Shown one piece after another: positions 9,392-18,803 of a stretch of 64,000 nucleotides of DNA. The notes below the pieces were generated by a model that saw only the letters and a program-made list of their open reading frames with translations, did no database searches and was not told the origin of the DNA. Within the stretch, counting starts at the first letter, position 1, and each line of letters starts with the position of its first letter. The stretch lies in assembly GCA_965223165.1 (NCBI GenBank), contig CBDCVQ010000003.1, forward strand, positions 248,001-312,000, written 5' to 3'. A program made the position numbers and the translations under genes. This DNA comes from JABDMH01 sp965223165 (GTDB lineage Bacteria > Bacteroidota > Bacteroidia > Chitinophagales > Saprospiraceae).

Positions 9392-11191
9392 TCAATCCGT
9401 TAATTTCAGCACTTCCAAAAATGCCTTTTGGGGTACCTCTACATTTCCGATCTGGCGCATTTTCTTCTTGCCTTTTTTCTGCTTCTCCAGCAGTTTTCGT
9501 TTCCGCGTGATATCACCTCCGTAGCATTTGGCGGTCACATCTTTTCGTAGGGCAGAAATCGTTTCTCGGGCGATAATTTTTGCACCGATGGCAGCTTGGA
9601 TGGCTATGACAAATTGCTGGCGAGGGAGTAGCTCCTTGAGCTTTTTGCAAATCTTGCGGCCAAAGCCGGCTGCCTTATCTCGATGCACCAGCGCCGATAA
9701 TGCATCGACGGCGTCTCCATTCAGCTTGATATCTAGTTTGACCAAGTCGGACGCTCGATAGTCGATGGGCGCATAATCAAAACTGGCATAGCCCCGGCTG
9801 ATCGACTTCAGGTGATCATAAAAATCAAATACGATCTCTGCCAAGGGCAGCTCAAATGTCAATTCTACTCGCTCCTGGGTCAGATAAGTCTGCTTGGTCA
9901 TCATGCCCCGCTTATCCATACAGAGTTTCATGATGGGTCCAAAGTATTCGGGCTTGGTGATAATCTGGGCTTCGATATATGGCTCCTCGATACGGTCTAT
10001 GAGAGTGGGCTCCGGCAGCTCGTTGGGGGTATTTATTTCCAGTGCCTCGGTCGGATTTCGCTTGATGAAGGCACGATAGGACACATTGGGAATCGTCGTG
10101 ATCACCTCTTGGTCAAACTCTCGGGAGAGTCGCTCCTGTATGATCTCCAAATGGAGCATCCCCAAGAATCCGCAGCGAAAACCGAAACCCAAGGCCGCCG
10201 AAGATTCCGGTTCATAGACCAGCGACGCATCGTTTAGTTGTAGCTTTTCCAGGCTGTCTCGCAGGTCCTCAAAATGCTCATTTTCGATGGGAAATATACC
10301 GGCAAAAACCATGGGCTTCACATCCTCGAATCCCCGGATCGCTTCCCCGCAGGCTCGGTCTACATGCGTGATCGTATCTCCCACCTTGATCTCCTTAGAG
10401 ACCTTGATGCCAGTGATGATGTATCCCACGTTGCCCGCCGAAAGTTTCTTTACGGGTACTTGCTCGAGCTTGAGTATGCCGATTTCGTCTGCCACATATT
10501 CCTTCCCTGTGTTGACAAACCGCACTCGATCCCCCTTATTGATCGTCCCATTGACTATTTTATAGTAGACGATGACCCCCCGAAACGGATTGAAGACGGA
10601 GTCAAAAATGAGGGCTTGCAGGGGGGCTTCCGGGTCGCCTTCGGGCGCCGGGATCCGATCGATGATCCCTTGCAGGATTTCAGAAACTCCTTCGCCCGTC
10701 TTACCACTAGCCAGGATGATCTCCTCTCGGCTGCAACCGATGAGATCAATGACTTGCTCCGCCACATCGTCCACCATCGCACTCTCCATATCGATCTTGT
10801 TGAGTATGGGAATGATCTCAAGGTCATGCTCGATGGCCAGATACAGATTGGAGATGGTCTGCGCTTGTATGCCCTGCGTGGCATCCACCAGCAGGAGGGC
10901 CCCTTCGCAGGCTGCGATCGACCGGGAGACCTCGTAGGAGAAGTCCACATGGCCGGGGGTATCGATCAAGTTAAATATGTACTCCTGGCCGTCCGTGTGC
11001 TGATATTCTAGCTGAATCGCATGACTCTTGATGGTGATTCCGCGTTCGCGCTCCAGGTCCATGTCGTCCAGCGTCTGATCCTGGAGCGCCCGCTCAGACA
11101 CGGCGTGGGTGTACTCCAGCAGCCGGTCTGACAGGGTGCTCTTGCCGTGATCGATATGGGCAATGACGCAAAAATTGCGGATGTTTTCCAT
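9392..11191 (-). CDS. lepA: Elongation factor 4 (LepA)
   Basis: This is a ribosome-associated translational GTPase of about 599 residues, the normal family length. The G-domain motifs are in order: AHIDHGKST (P-loop), RERGITIKS (switch I), DTPGHVDF, NKIDM. Domains II and III, the EF-G-like domain V and the LepA-specific C-terminal domain (AAIGAKIIARETISALRKD, then KAFLEVLKL) follow without interruption. The ATG at 11191 begins MENIRNFCVIAHIDHGKST as in other LepA proteins. A TAnnTTTG box ends only five bases upstream, suggesting a leaderless or nearly leaderless mRNA. Confidence 0.98.
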   Translation of the reverse strand: MENIRNFCVIAHIDHGKSTLSDRLLEYTHAVSERALQDQTLDDMDLERERGITIKSHAIQLEYQHTDGQEYIFNLIDTPGHVDFSYEVSRSIAACEGALLLVDATQGIQAQTISNLYLAIEHDLEIIPILNKIDMESAMVDDVAEQVIDLIGCSREEIILASGKTGEGVSEILQGIIDRIPAPEGDPEAPLQALIFDSVFNPFRGVIVYYKIVNGTINKGDRVRFVNTGKEYVADEIGILKLEQVPVKKLSAGNVGYIITGIKVSKEIKVGDTITHVDRACGEAIRGFEDVKPMVFAGIFPIENEHFEDLRDSLEKLQLNDASLVYEPESSAALGFGFRCGFLGMLHLEIIQERLSREFDQEVITTIPNVSYRAFIKRNPTEALEINTPNELPEPTLIDRIEEPYIEAQIITKPEYFGPIMKLCMDKRGMMTKQTYLTQERVELTFELPLAEIVFDFYDHLKSISRGYASFDYAPIDYRASDLVKLDIKLNGDAVDALSALVHRDKAAGFGRKICKKLKELLPRQQFVIAIQAAIGAKIIARETISALRKDVTAKCYGGDITRKRKLLEKQKKGKKKMRQIGNVEVPQKAFLEVLKLTD

Positions 11192-11196
11192 GGCCG

Positions 11197-11204
11197 CAAA
11201 TATA
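11197..11204 (-). promoter_or_regulatory. Candidate -7 box TATATTTG for lepA
   Basis: On the minus strand TATATTTG matches the Bacteroidota housekeeping -7 consensus TAnnTTTG and is five bases from the lepA ATG. Transcription would start at or near the A of the ATG. No convincing -33 TTTG is visible because the upstream sequence is already the repeat tract. Confidence 0.5.
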
Positions 11205-11207
11205 GTG

Positions 11208-11392
11208 AACTGGAGTTTGGAGTGAGCTGGAGTTTGGAGTGAGCTGGAGTTTGGAGTGAGCTAGAGTACCGAGTGAGCTGGAGTACCGAGTGAGCTAGAG
11301 TACCGAGTGAGCTAGAGTGCCGAGTGAGCTACAGTACCGAATGAGCTAGAGTGCCGAGTGAGCTAGAGTACCGAGTGAGCTAGAGTTTGTAT
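11208..11392. repeat. 17-bp-period tandem tract (gagtgagctRgagtttg/accg)
   Basis: About eleven copies of a 17-base unit of the form tttggagtgagctggag, drifting into accgagtgagctagag. The tract begins directly behind the lepA promoter box. It belongs to the same sequence style as the tracts at 12859, 20400, 27136 and 30060. A copy of the dispersed GAGCTCGCGA core follows at about 11411-11421. It does not look coding. Confidence 0.85.
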
Positions 11393-11475
11393 CACCGGCA
11401 GCGGCTGGAGGGAGCTCGCGAATGCACAGCCTGGTCAGCCTATGACCCACAAGGGCTTACCACCACGGTACATTT

Positions 11476-11524
11476 ACCTTGTATTTTCAAATGTGAATTC
11501 CATATTCACCTTGTATTTTCAAAT
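11476..11524. promoter_or_regulatory. Pair of 17-bp direct repeats upstream of the DUF4143 ATPase
   Basis: The sequence accttgtattttcaaat occurs at 11476-11492 and again at 11508-11524, 32 bases apart (about three helical turns), ending 23 bases before the ATPase start at 11548. Each copy includes taccttgt or caccttgt, which resembles a TAnnTTTG box. This could be a tandem operator or duplicated promoter. The role is inferred from position only. Confidence 0.5.
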
Positions 11525-11547
11525 CCAATTGTAGATATTGTGTCGTG

Positions 11548-12858
11548 ATGGAGCGGGCAATCACGGCGAAACTAGCTGCATGGAGCGACGCAAACAATCG
11601 TAAACCTTTGATAATCAGGGGTGCCCGTCAAGTGGGCAAAACCTACTCCGTACTGGAATTCGCCAGACGTCACATTTCAGGGGTCTGCCATCATGTCAAT
11701 CTCGAACGACATCCAGAGTGGCACTCGATCTTTGATTACAACCTCGATCCGATGCGAATACTTTCGGAATTGGAGCTACTGATGGGCACTCGGATCACCC
11801 CTGGCAAGGATCTGCTTTTCCTGGACGAGATTCAAGCTTGCCCCAACGCCATAAGTGCGCTCAGGTACTTCTATGAAGAAATGCCCCTGCTCCACATTAT
11901 TGCAGCTGGCTCTCTGCTTGAGTTTGCTCTGAAGGATATCGCCTTTCCCGTTGGAAGAGTGGAACTTCTGCAGATGCACCCCATGACCTTCGCAGAGTTC
12001 TTAAACGGTACTGGCAACGAAGTCAGAGCTAATGTCCTGCTTGAGCCACCCCGAGCATTGCCCCAATCCTTACACCAGAGTCTGCTCCATGACCTTCGCA
12101 CCTACTTCCTTGTGGGTGGTCTCCCTGAATGCGTTGCAACCTGGGCCTCCGAGCGCTCCCTGCAACAGGTGTCTAAGGTTCAAAATGACTTAATAGCCAC
12201 CTTTCGCCAAGATTTCATGAAATACACTCCCAGAGTCGATCCCGATTGTCTAAATGACGTATTGTCTTCTTTGAGCCAGAGTGTCGGCCGACAGATCAAA
12301 TATGCCCGCTTGTCACAACATTTCTCGCAGCCGACCATCAAAAAAGCAGTGCGATTGCTAAGAACTGCTCGACTCCTGCACCGAGTCAGATCCACATCAC
12401 TATCTGGCCTGCCACTGGAGGCCCTTGCCAAACAGAAGATTTTTAAGATCATCTTTGCTGACATTGGCCTATTTCTTCGACTCAATGGCATGTCGGCAGA
12501 GGTAGCCGCTCATCAAGGGAAGCTGGTTGATGTCTTGACTGGCGCCATGGCGGAACAGTTCGTTGGCCAAGAAATCCTTGCCGCGGGACATGACAACTTG
12601 TTTTACTGGTCGCGTCAAGCCAAAAGCAGCACAGCAGAAGTGGACTATGTAATCAAACCTTCCAACGAGATTCTACCCATTGAGGTAAAGGGTGCGCCCA
12701 CTGGTCGCCTACGGAGCCTGCATCTTCTCCTAAAGGAGCATCCGTCGATCAGGCGGGGCATCGTCTTGTCAGACGCACCCTATGGCACCCTCGACCAACA
12801 GAGGATCACCTTCGTTCCCCTCTACTTCGCCCACTCCGTAGCGAAGGTGGAAAGTTGA
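11548..12858 (+). CDS. AAA ATPase with C-terminal DUF4143 domain
   Basis: The 436-residue protein belongs to the COG1373 family of predicted P-loop ATPases fused to DUF4143. Walker A is RGARQVGKT (about residues 25-33) and Walker B is LLFLDEIQ (about 90-97). The C-terminal part contains AEVDYV ... LPIEVKG (about 365-385), resembling a PD-(D/E)xK nuclease-like core. A GTG at 11545 is in frame, but the ATG at 11548 is the natural start. Family members are widely dispersed accessory genes, sometimes discussed as defence or toxin-antitoxin-like, but their role is not settled. It is flanked on both sides by the intergenic repeat family, and the direct repeats just upstream may regulate it. Confidence 0.9.
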   Translation: MERAITAKLAAWSDANNRKPLIIRGARQVGKTYSVLEFARRHISGVCHHVNLERHPEWHSIFDYNLDPMRILSELELLMGTRITPGKDLLFLDEIQACPNAISALRYFYEEMPLLHIIAAGSLLEFALKDIAFPVGRVELLQMHPMTFAEFLNGTGNEVRANVLLEPPRALPQSLHQSLLHDLRTYFLVGGLPECVATWASERSLQQVSKVQNDLIATFRQDFMKYTPRVDPDCLNDVLSSLSQSVGRQIKYARLSQHFSQPTIKKAVRLLRTARLLHRVRSTSLSGLPLEALAKQKIFKIIFADIGLFLRLNGMSAEVAAHQGKLVDVLTGAMAEQFVGQEILAAGHDNLFYWSRQAKSSTAEVDYVIKPSNEILPIEVKGAPTGRLRSLHLLLKEHPSIRRGIVLSDAPYGTLDQQRITFVPLYFAHSVAKVES

Positions 12859-13003
12859 GAGTGAGCTTGAGTTGAGAGTGAGCTTGAGTGAACTAGAGTT
12901 GCTCACGAGCTCGCGACCATGAAGACTGTGCCCTTAGCCCAGCCACCTGCAGTCGAGAGCTCGTACCAAACTCAAGCTCACTCGGAACTCGTAACTCAAG
13001 TCA
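12859..13003. repeat. Intergenic repeat: GAGCTTGAGT tract plus dispersed palindromic core
   Basis: The first ~45 bases are gagtgagcttgagtt-type repeats. Then comes a minus-strand copy of the dispersed core: reverse-complemented, 12905-12930 reads TCTTCATGGTCGCGAGCTCG, closely matching the CTCATGGTCGCGAGCTCG of the array after ftsY. A second, inverted partial core (gtcgagagctcgtac, about 12953-12967) closes the block. This links the ftsY array to scattered single copies. Confidence 0.75.
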
Positions 13004-13005
13004 CT

Positions 13006-14244
13006 TCAAATGCCTTTTTGCACTTTGACTTTGGCCTCAGGATCGAGGCCCCCTTGCACTTCGATCTTGATGCCGTCTGAGAGGCCCAGTTGTACTTCGA
13101 TTGTCTCATAGGCCTGATCGCCGGTCTGAACCTCCACAAACGTACTGTCGCCACGGAAAATGACATCGCGCTCGTGCACGGCCAGGACATTGTTTTGACG
13201 ATCTAAGATGATATCTCCATTCGCACTGTAGCCTGCCCGTAGGAAGGAGCCTTCCTTGGGTGTGATGGCGGCTTTGATCTCAAATTTCACCGTGCCTTCC
13301 TCTACGACGCCCTGCGGGGCTATGTGTTCCAGCATGGCTTCGAAGGTGTCCTTCTCCAAGGCTCCTACGGCCAGTTCCAGGCGCATGCCTTCGCGCAGTT
13401 TGCCCACCTCCGATTCGTCCACCTTGCCTTCGAAGATCAGCGAATTCATGTCCGCGACCACGGCGATACTGGTCCCTTCGTTGAAGTTGTTGCGTTCGAC
13501 CACCGACGAACCCTCCTCCACGGGGATGTCCAGCACCATGCCATCCACGGTACTGACGATCTCGTTGGATATCTGACCGTACTTGCGAGAGGCACCCTCA
13601 CGCAGCAGTTGAAGGTTGGTGATCGACGCATCGAGCTCCTGCTTTCTGATCTCCACATCTGACTCAAACTGCTTGAGGTTATTACGAGCCAAGATCTGGG
13701 CATTGTTCAGTTCCGTTTCACGCACATTGAGATCGAGCACCTTTAGATTGTATTCCTGCTCCGAGACTACCCCCTCCTCAAAGAGGTCGTCGTACCGCTC
13801 TTTTTCCTTTCGGGCATTATCATAGTTGGCCTGCGCCGACTGCACATCGAGGTTTTGGTCGAAGACCTCCTGCTGACGGGTCAACTCGCGCTGGGCCTCC
13901 CGATATCGGATGCGCGCCAACTCGACGCCGGATTCGGCATTGTTGATATTCACCGGACTGGGTATGAGTTTGATCTTAGCCAGCCGTTGCCCTTTGGTGA
14001 CCAGGTCGCCCGCCTCCACAAACAGCTGATCGACGATACCGGAGACTTGCGGCTTGATCTGCACCTCCTTACGCGGCTTGATCGACCCAGTGGCCACCGT
14101 CTTCTTGATGATGTCGGTATACTCCGGTGCCTCAAACTCGTGGACCACCGGGTCCTTGACACTTTGCTGATAAAAGTAATAGCCAAGGCCGATGGACAGT
14201 AGTACTAGCACAGACACCGCGGCTATCAAGCAACCCTTCTTCAT
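13006..14244 (-). CDS. Periplasmic adaptor of a MacAB-type efflux system (HlyD/RND family)
   Basis: The 412-residue membrane-fusion protein has an N-terminal membrane anchor (about residues 5-24). A biotinyl-lipoyl half motif follows (VQIKPQVSGIVDQLFVEAGDLVTKGQRLAKI), then a long alpha-helical hairpin (about 105-210, rich in E, Q, R, N), the second lipoyl half and beta-barrel domains. It should bridge the inner-membrane ABC permeases to an outer-membrane channel; no TolC homologue is in the window. It is the last gene of a four-gene minus-strand operon (ATPase, permease, permease, adaptor), 32 bases after the second permease. Confidence 0.9.
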   Translation of the reverse strand: MKKGCLIAAVSVLVLLSIGLGYYFYQQSVKDPVVHEFEAPEYTDIIKKTVATGSIKPRKEVQIKPQVSGIVDQLFVEAGDLVTKGQRLAKIKLIPSPVNINNAESGVELARIRYREAQRELTRQQEVFDQNLDVQSAQANYDNARKEKERYDDLFEEGVVSEQEYNLKVLDLNVRETELNNAQILARNNLKQFESDVEIRKQELDASITNLQLLREGASRKYGQISNEIVSTVDGMVLDIPVEEGSSVVERNNFNEGTSIAVVADMNSLIFEGKVDESEVGKLREGMRLELAVGALEKDTFEAMLEHIAPQGVVEEGTVKFEIKAAITPKEGSFLRAGYSANGDIILDRQNNVLAVHERDVIFRGDSTFVEVQTGDQAYETIEVQLGLSDGIKIEVQGGLDPEAKVKVQKGI

Positions 14245-14276
14245 GTTTTTTCCTTTACATTTTTGTTCAATACGTG

Positions 14277-15521
14277 TTATTCGTCTTTCAGTGCCACTAC
14301 GGGATTGACCCTGGCTGCCTGCAGCGCAGGTAGGAGGCCGGTGAGGGCGCCCGCTCCGATGAGGATGACCACCGCGGCCACTCCGACCAAGGGATCGATT
14401 TGGGGGTTGGCAAAGTATTCACTGCCCTCGCCCACAGCTTCATTTAAGGCCCAAATAATACCTGTACTACTGAGCAAACCCAGATACCCGGCCACTGTGG
14501 TGATGAACACAGATTCGAGCAAGATCATGCTAACGATGGAGCGCGGCGTAGCACCCATCGACTTTCGAATGCCAATCTCCTTAGTGCGCTCTTTGACGAT
14601 GATGAGCATAATATTTCCAACGCCAATAATGCCGGCCAGCAGGCTACCGATACCCACTATCCAGACAATGAATCGGATGCCAAAAAACAGGCCTTGCACT
14701 TCGCCAAACTCCTCTTCCAGATTGAAGGCTCGGATGCCCTGATCGTCGTCGGGATGAATCTTGTGGCGCGCGCGTAACAGGCCCTTGAGGTCATCCTCGA
14801 CCGAACTCACCCTGACATGGGGCTGCATCGTACAGACAAACCAGCCGATGCGACCGATCATATTGGTGACCTGCTGTGCCGTACGCATCGGCATAAAGAT
14901 GGTCTGCTCATCGTCAGAGCCATCACCACCCCCTCGACTGGACTTAAATATGCCGACGATCTTGTAGTCGATGCCCGAGATGGTCAGGTATTGACCGATG
15001 ACTTCTTCCTCTTCCTGAAATAGCAGATCGCGCACGTAACCGCCGATCACAATCACCTTCCGTCGCTCTTCCATGTCCAAGGGATTGATAAATCGTCCCT
15101 CCTTGATTTTGATCGCCTCGATATGCAAGAGATCCGGTGCCTCCCCTCGGACTGTAAAGCTGCCGGACTTGTTATTGCGTGCGATCTCACCTGTGCTGAC
15201 GTAGATACGGGGAGCGATGTACTGCAATTGATCTTTGAAGTTTGTGCGAATGGCGGTGATGTCGTCTTCCGTCAATCGCACGCGCCTTCCGGGCTGCAGT
15301 CCCGCATAGGGCATGGTCGTATTTTGCGTCCAAACATAGAGGGCATTTGCCGCTCGATCTCCAAAATTGGTCATCACCCCGTTTTCCAGCCCCTTGCCAC
15401 TACCCATCAGAAAAACCAACATGAAAATGCCCCAGAACACGCCCAGTGCGGTCAATAGCGTGCGGGTCTTATGCTTCTTGATGGTGCCAAATATTTCCTG
15501 CCATTTGTCGTAGTCAAACAT
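14277..15521 (-). CDS. MacB-like ABC transporter permease (second copy)
   Basis: The 414-residue inner-membrane permease has the MacB periplasmic core domain after the first membrane helix (about residues 20-40). An FtsX-type block of three helices follows (about 280-405) with the conserved cytoplasmic coupling segment ERTKEIGIRKSMGATPRSIV. The C-terminus ends ALQAARVNPVVALKDE, typical of the family. It lies five bases after a paralogue of the same length, so the pair arose by tandem duplication and probably assembles as a heterodimer with the ATPase encoded upstream. The substrate is unknown. Confidence 0.92.
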   Translation of the reverse strand: MFDYDKWQEIFGTIKKHKTRTLLTALGVFWGIFMLVFLMGSGKGLENGVMTNFGDRAANALYVWTQNTTMPYAGLQPGRRVRLTEDDITAIRTNFKDQLQYIAPRIYVSTGEIARNNKSGSFTVRGEAPDLLHIEAIKIKEGRFINPLDMEERRKVIVIGGYVRDLLFQEEEEVIGQYLTISGIDYKIVGIFKSSRGGGDGSDDEQTIFMPMRTAQQVTNMIGRIGWFVCTMQPHVRVSSVEDDLKGLLRARHKIHPDDDQGIRAFNLEEEFGEVQGLFFGIRFIVWIVGIGSLLAGIIGVGNIMLIIVKERTKEIGIRKSMGATPRSIVSMILLESVFITTVAGYLGLLSSTGIIWALNEAVGEGSEYFANPQIDPLVGVAAVVILIGAGALTGLLPALQAARVNPVVALKDE

Positions 15522-15526
15522 ACCGC

Positions 15527-16771
15527 TCAGCTTTTCATGGCCAGTACTGGGTTGATTTTCGCCGCCTTGAGAGCGGGTAGCAGGCCGGCCAAGGCACCGC
15601 TCACCACCAGGAGTAAGAGCGCTAGTAGGACCACGGTGAAACTCACTTCCGGATCGCGAAAGAACTCGATGTCAGCGTCATTGGCCACCAGCAGGGCATT
15701 GATGCCATAAATGACCGAAAAGCCGGCCAGCAGGCCCACGTAGCCCGCCACCGATGTAATGAAGATGGACTCTTGCAAGATCATGCTGACGATGGACCTC
15801 GGTGGGGCCCCCATCGCCTTCCGAATCCCGATCTCCTTCGTGCGATCCTTGACGATGATGAGCATGATATTGCTTACGCCAATCACGCCGGCGATAATGC
15901 TACCTATTCCGACAAACCAGATGAAACCCTTGATGAAGGCCATCACCGTTTTGAACTCATTGTAGTTTTCCAGGTCGTTGTTGACGTAGATGGCCTGCCT
16001 GTCCTTGGGATCAAATTTGTGGGCGGTGGCCAGGGATGTCCGCACCTGCTGCTCGATCTGCTGCGACTCTCTGAATGTGGCGTCACCAATGGTCATCATC
16101 AATTGATGCAGCCGATCCGTTCCGGCAAAGATCTTCTGACATGTACTGATGGGTACATACACGATTCTTGTTTCATTCTCACGTTGGTCGGTGTACTCTC
16201 CGACCACCGTATACCGGATGCCACCGATCGTGACAGCCTCCCCAACGATGGAGCCCTCGACCCCTTCAAACAGGGCCTTTCTGACCACATCTCCGATCAG
16301 ACATACCTTCCTTGCCTCCACCATGTCCTTTTCGTTGATGTAGCGGCCGGCTGTCATCTTGGTTTGCTCTAGCACCTGATGGTCGGGGTGCACCCCGGTC
16401 ACCCGGTAGGACAAACTTTTGGTCTTGTATGTGATGACGACATCTCCGGAGAGGTAGTAGCGACCGGTGAGGTGGTCGATCTCCGGAATCTCGCGATCCA
16501 ATCGCTCGTAGTCATTGTTCTTAAACTGGATCCGCCTACCTAGGGGCAAGCCCTGATAAGGCATAGACGTACGGCCACGAAAAATCCAAAGGCTGTTCCT
16601 GGCATCTCCGGCAAAGTTGTACTCGGCACTGTTTTCCAAACCACTGCCGGCACCCACGAGAATAATCAGCATGAAGATGCCCCAGAAGACGCTGAGGGCG
16701 GTGAGAAATGTGCGCAGCTTATGTCTCCGGATCGAAGCGAAGATCTCCGACCACTTGTCGACATCAAACAT
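15527..16771 (-). CDS. MacB-like ABC transporter permease (first copy)
   Basis: The 414-residue paralogue of the following gene has a matching architecture: N-terminal helix in RTFLTALSVFWGIFMLIILV, a MacB periplasmic domain and an FtsX helix block with DRTKEIGIRKAMGAPPRSIV. It ends LKAAKINPVLAMKS. Its start overlaps the 3' end of the ATPase gene by eight bases, showing tight translational coupling. With its partner it forms the membrane part of a MacAB/YknYZ-style exporter. Confidence 0.92.
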   Translation of the reverse strand: MFDVDKWSEIFASIRRHKLRTFLTALSVFWGIFMLIILVGAGSGLENSAEYNFAGDARNSLWIFRGRTSMPYQGLPLGRRIQFKNNDYERLDREIPEIDHLTGRYYLSGDVVITYKTKSLSYRVTGVHPDHQVLEQTKMTAGRYINEKDMVEARKVCLIGDVVRKALFEGVEGSIVGEAVTIGGIRYTVVGEYTDQRENETRIVYVPISTCQKIFAGTDRLHQLMMTIGDATFRESQQIEQQVRTSLATAHKFDPKDRQAIYVNNDLENYNEFKTVMAFIKGFIWFVGIGSIIAGVIGVSNIMLIIVKDRTKEIGIRKAMGAPPRSIVSMILQESIFITSVAGYVGLLAGFSVIYGINALLVANDADIEFFRDPEVSFTVVLLALLLLVVSGALAGLLPALKAAKINPVLAMKS

Positions 16772-17435
16772 ATTGATACTCGATTTTGCCGTCTTTGATA
16801 TGTATGATGCGGTCCGTCATTTCAGCGATATCTTTCTCATGGGTGACGATGATCACGGTGATACCCTCATCATTGACCTTATTAAAGATGTCCATCACCT
16901 CGTAGGAAGTCTTGGAGTCCAATGCTCCGGTAGGCTCGTCGGCCAGTATGACCCGGGGTCGGTTGACCAGCGCTCTAGCGATCGCCACCCGCTGTTGCTG
17001 CCCGCCAGACATCTGGTTGGGCAAGTGCTCCGCCCAGGGTTTTAGCCCTACCCTGTCGAGGTACTCCATGGCAATTTCGCGACGCTCCTTGCGGTTGACC
17101 TTCTTGTAATACAAGGGCAGCGCCACATTTTCCCATGCCGTCTTAAAGCCGAGCAAGTTGAACGACTGAAAGACAAAGCCAATCATCTGATTGCGATAGT
17201 AGGCTGCCTGAGTCTGGGTAAGCGATTGGATAATTTTACCATCGAGATAGTACTCGCCGTGGTCATATTCGTCGAGGATACCCAGAATGTTTAATAGCGT
17301 GCTCTTGCCCGATCCGCTAGATCCCATGATGGATACCAGCTCTCCTTGCGAGACCTCCATATCTACCCCCTTCAGGACCTGGAGATGCGTTTCGCCTGTC
17401 TGATAGGCTTTGTGGAGATTTTTGACTTGGATCAT
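16764..17435 (-). CDS. ABC transporter ATP-binding protein (MacB/LolD type)
   Basis: The 223-residue ATPase has Walker A GSSGSGKST, Q-loop FVFQSFNLL, signature MSGGQQQRVAIARAL, Walker B VILADEPTGALD and switch histidine IIVTHEKDIA. The length and sequence fit the LolD/MacB/FtsE group that powers FtsX-fold permeases. As the first gene of the operon it precedes, and overlaps by eight bases, the first permease. Confidence 0.95.
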   Translation of the reverse strand: MIQVKNLHKAYQTGETHLQVLKGVDMEVSQGELVSIMGSSGSGKSTLLNILGILDEYDHGEYYLDGKIIQSLTQTQAAYYRNQMIGFVFQSFNLLGFKTAWENVALPLYYKKVNRKERREIAMEYLDRVGLKPWAEHLPNQMSGGQQQRVAIARALVNRPRVILADEPTGALDSKTSYEVMDIFNKVNDEGITVIIVTHEKDIAEMTDRIIHIKDGKIEYQYV

Positions 17436-17771
17436 AGGTACTTTGATGATTTACTACTTCCGAGATGCAAGCTCCCGTGGGATGCGTTGCAGGAGGAAGG
17501 GGTATTGATTGGTGATTGGCTTGCACTTGCTTCCGATAGCTAGTGATCTCGGCGATAGAGAGTCAGCATTCGTCCCCGCCCAGATCGTTGGAAGCTTATG
17601 CATTCGTTGATCATTCATTGATGCAAGGAAGTAAGGAATTCGTGTCGAGTTCGGCTCATACATTAGACGAAGGTTGGGTTCTCGTATACCAGCTACTCAA
17701 ATCGATATCTTTATAGACGAGGCGCCCCGAAAAGAAGTTGCACTTTCATTCACATTAGCAAAAATACTGTC
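17436..17771. other. Divergent intergenic region, no gene seen
   Basis: This is the 336-base gap between the efflux operon and the threonine aldolase gene. It must hold both promoters. I find no exact TAnnTTTG box, no tRNA fold and no member of the intergenic repeat family. Confidence 0.4.
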
Positions 17772-18788
17772 TTGAAACTGGTTGATTTACTGAGCGATAC
17801 TGTCACACGACCGACACCAGGCATGCTGCAGTGCATGATGCAGGCGCCGGTCGGAGATGATGTGTTTGGAGAAGATCCAACCGCAAACGAATTGCAAGCA
17901 TTTGCTGCCGCAATGTTTGGCCGGGAGGCTGCCCTCTTTGTGCCGTCTGGCACCATGGCAAATCAGATTGCCATTCTGCTAGCCCGCCGGGGCATCGCAC
18001 AAGTACTCTGCGCCCGTGGATCTCACATTCATCGCTATGAGGCCGGTGGCTATGCCTTTAATGGAGGCTCCTCCATCGGTACCATTCCTGCCTCCGATGG
18101 CAAGCTGAGCGCCAGTGCCATAAAGCAGGCCATCGAGAAAGACTATGATTGGTTAGCTCAGACCACGATGGTGGTGGTGGAAAACACCTCTAATCACAGC
18201 GGAGGCAATTACTATCGACTGGAGGAGGTCCAAGCGATCGCAGCCCTTTGCCGAGAAGCAGACCTACACCTCCACCTGGACGGCGCCCGACTCTTTAATG
18301 CACTCGTGGAGACCGGGGAAGCGGCGCAGGCCTGGGGTACCTGCGTAGACACACTAACCATCAGCCTCTCTAAGGGCTTGGGCGCTCCCGTGGGTTCCCT
18401 GCTGGTGGGCGATGAGACGACCATGAAGCAGGCCAGAAAATATCGCAAGGTGCTCGGAGGAGGGATGCGCCAGGTCGGAATGTTGGCTGCAGCGGGCCTG
18501 TATGGACTGAGAAATAATATCAAGCGGCTGGCGGACGATCATCGAAGGGCCAGAACACTGGCTGATGCACTAGCCGAGCTGCCGTACGTGACCGGAGTAC
18601 GCCCGGTGATGACCAATGTGGTGCTCTTTGATGTACAGGAAGGCATGGCTACTTCTATCGTCCAGCAATTGGCCGAGCGCCAGATACGGGGATTTGCCAT
18701 GTCCCCCTCCTCCATCCGATTTGTCACCCATCTGGACATTGACGACGCCATGCTTACGCACTGCATCGATACGATGCGATCCATTTAG
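17772..18788 (+). CDS. ltaE: Low-specificity L-threonine aldolase
   Basis: This is a PLP-dependent fold-type I aldolase cleaving L-threonine/L-allo-threonine to glycine and acetaldehyde. Visible family landmarks are LSDTVTRPT at the N-terminus, GDDVFGEDPT, the FVPSGTMANQ segment, LHLDGARLFNA (the Asp binding the PLP ring) and SLSKGLGAPVG with the Schiff-base lysine. The length of 338 residues is normal. The start is a TTG: no ATG lies in frame nearby and the protein must begin close to SDTV, so the TTG is convincing. It is convergent with the HtrA gene, 15 bases apart. Confidence 0.93.
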   Translation: MKLVDLLSDTVTRPTPGMLQCMMQAPVGDDVFGEDPTANELQAFAAAMFGREAALFVPSGTMANQIAILLARRGIAQVLCARGSHIHRYEAGGYAFNGGSSIGTIPASDGKLSASAIKQAIEKDYDWLAQTTMVVVENTSNHSGGNYYRLEEVQAIAALCREADLHLHLDGARLFNALVETGEAAQAWGTCVDTLTISLSKGLGAPVGSLLVGDETTMKQARKYRKVLGGGMRQVGMLAAAGLYGLRNNIKRLADDHRRARTLADALAELPYVTGVRPVMTNVVLFDVQEGMATSIVQQLAERQIRGFAMSPSSIRFVTHLDIDDAMLTHCIDTMRSI

Positions 18789-18803
18789 CCTATTGGTAGG
18801 GCT

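Noticed and set aside
10274..11011. 245-residue plus-strand frame antisense to lepA
   Set aside because: A shadow of the conserved lepA gene; no recognisable domain.
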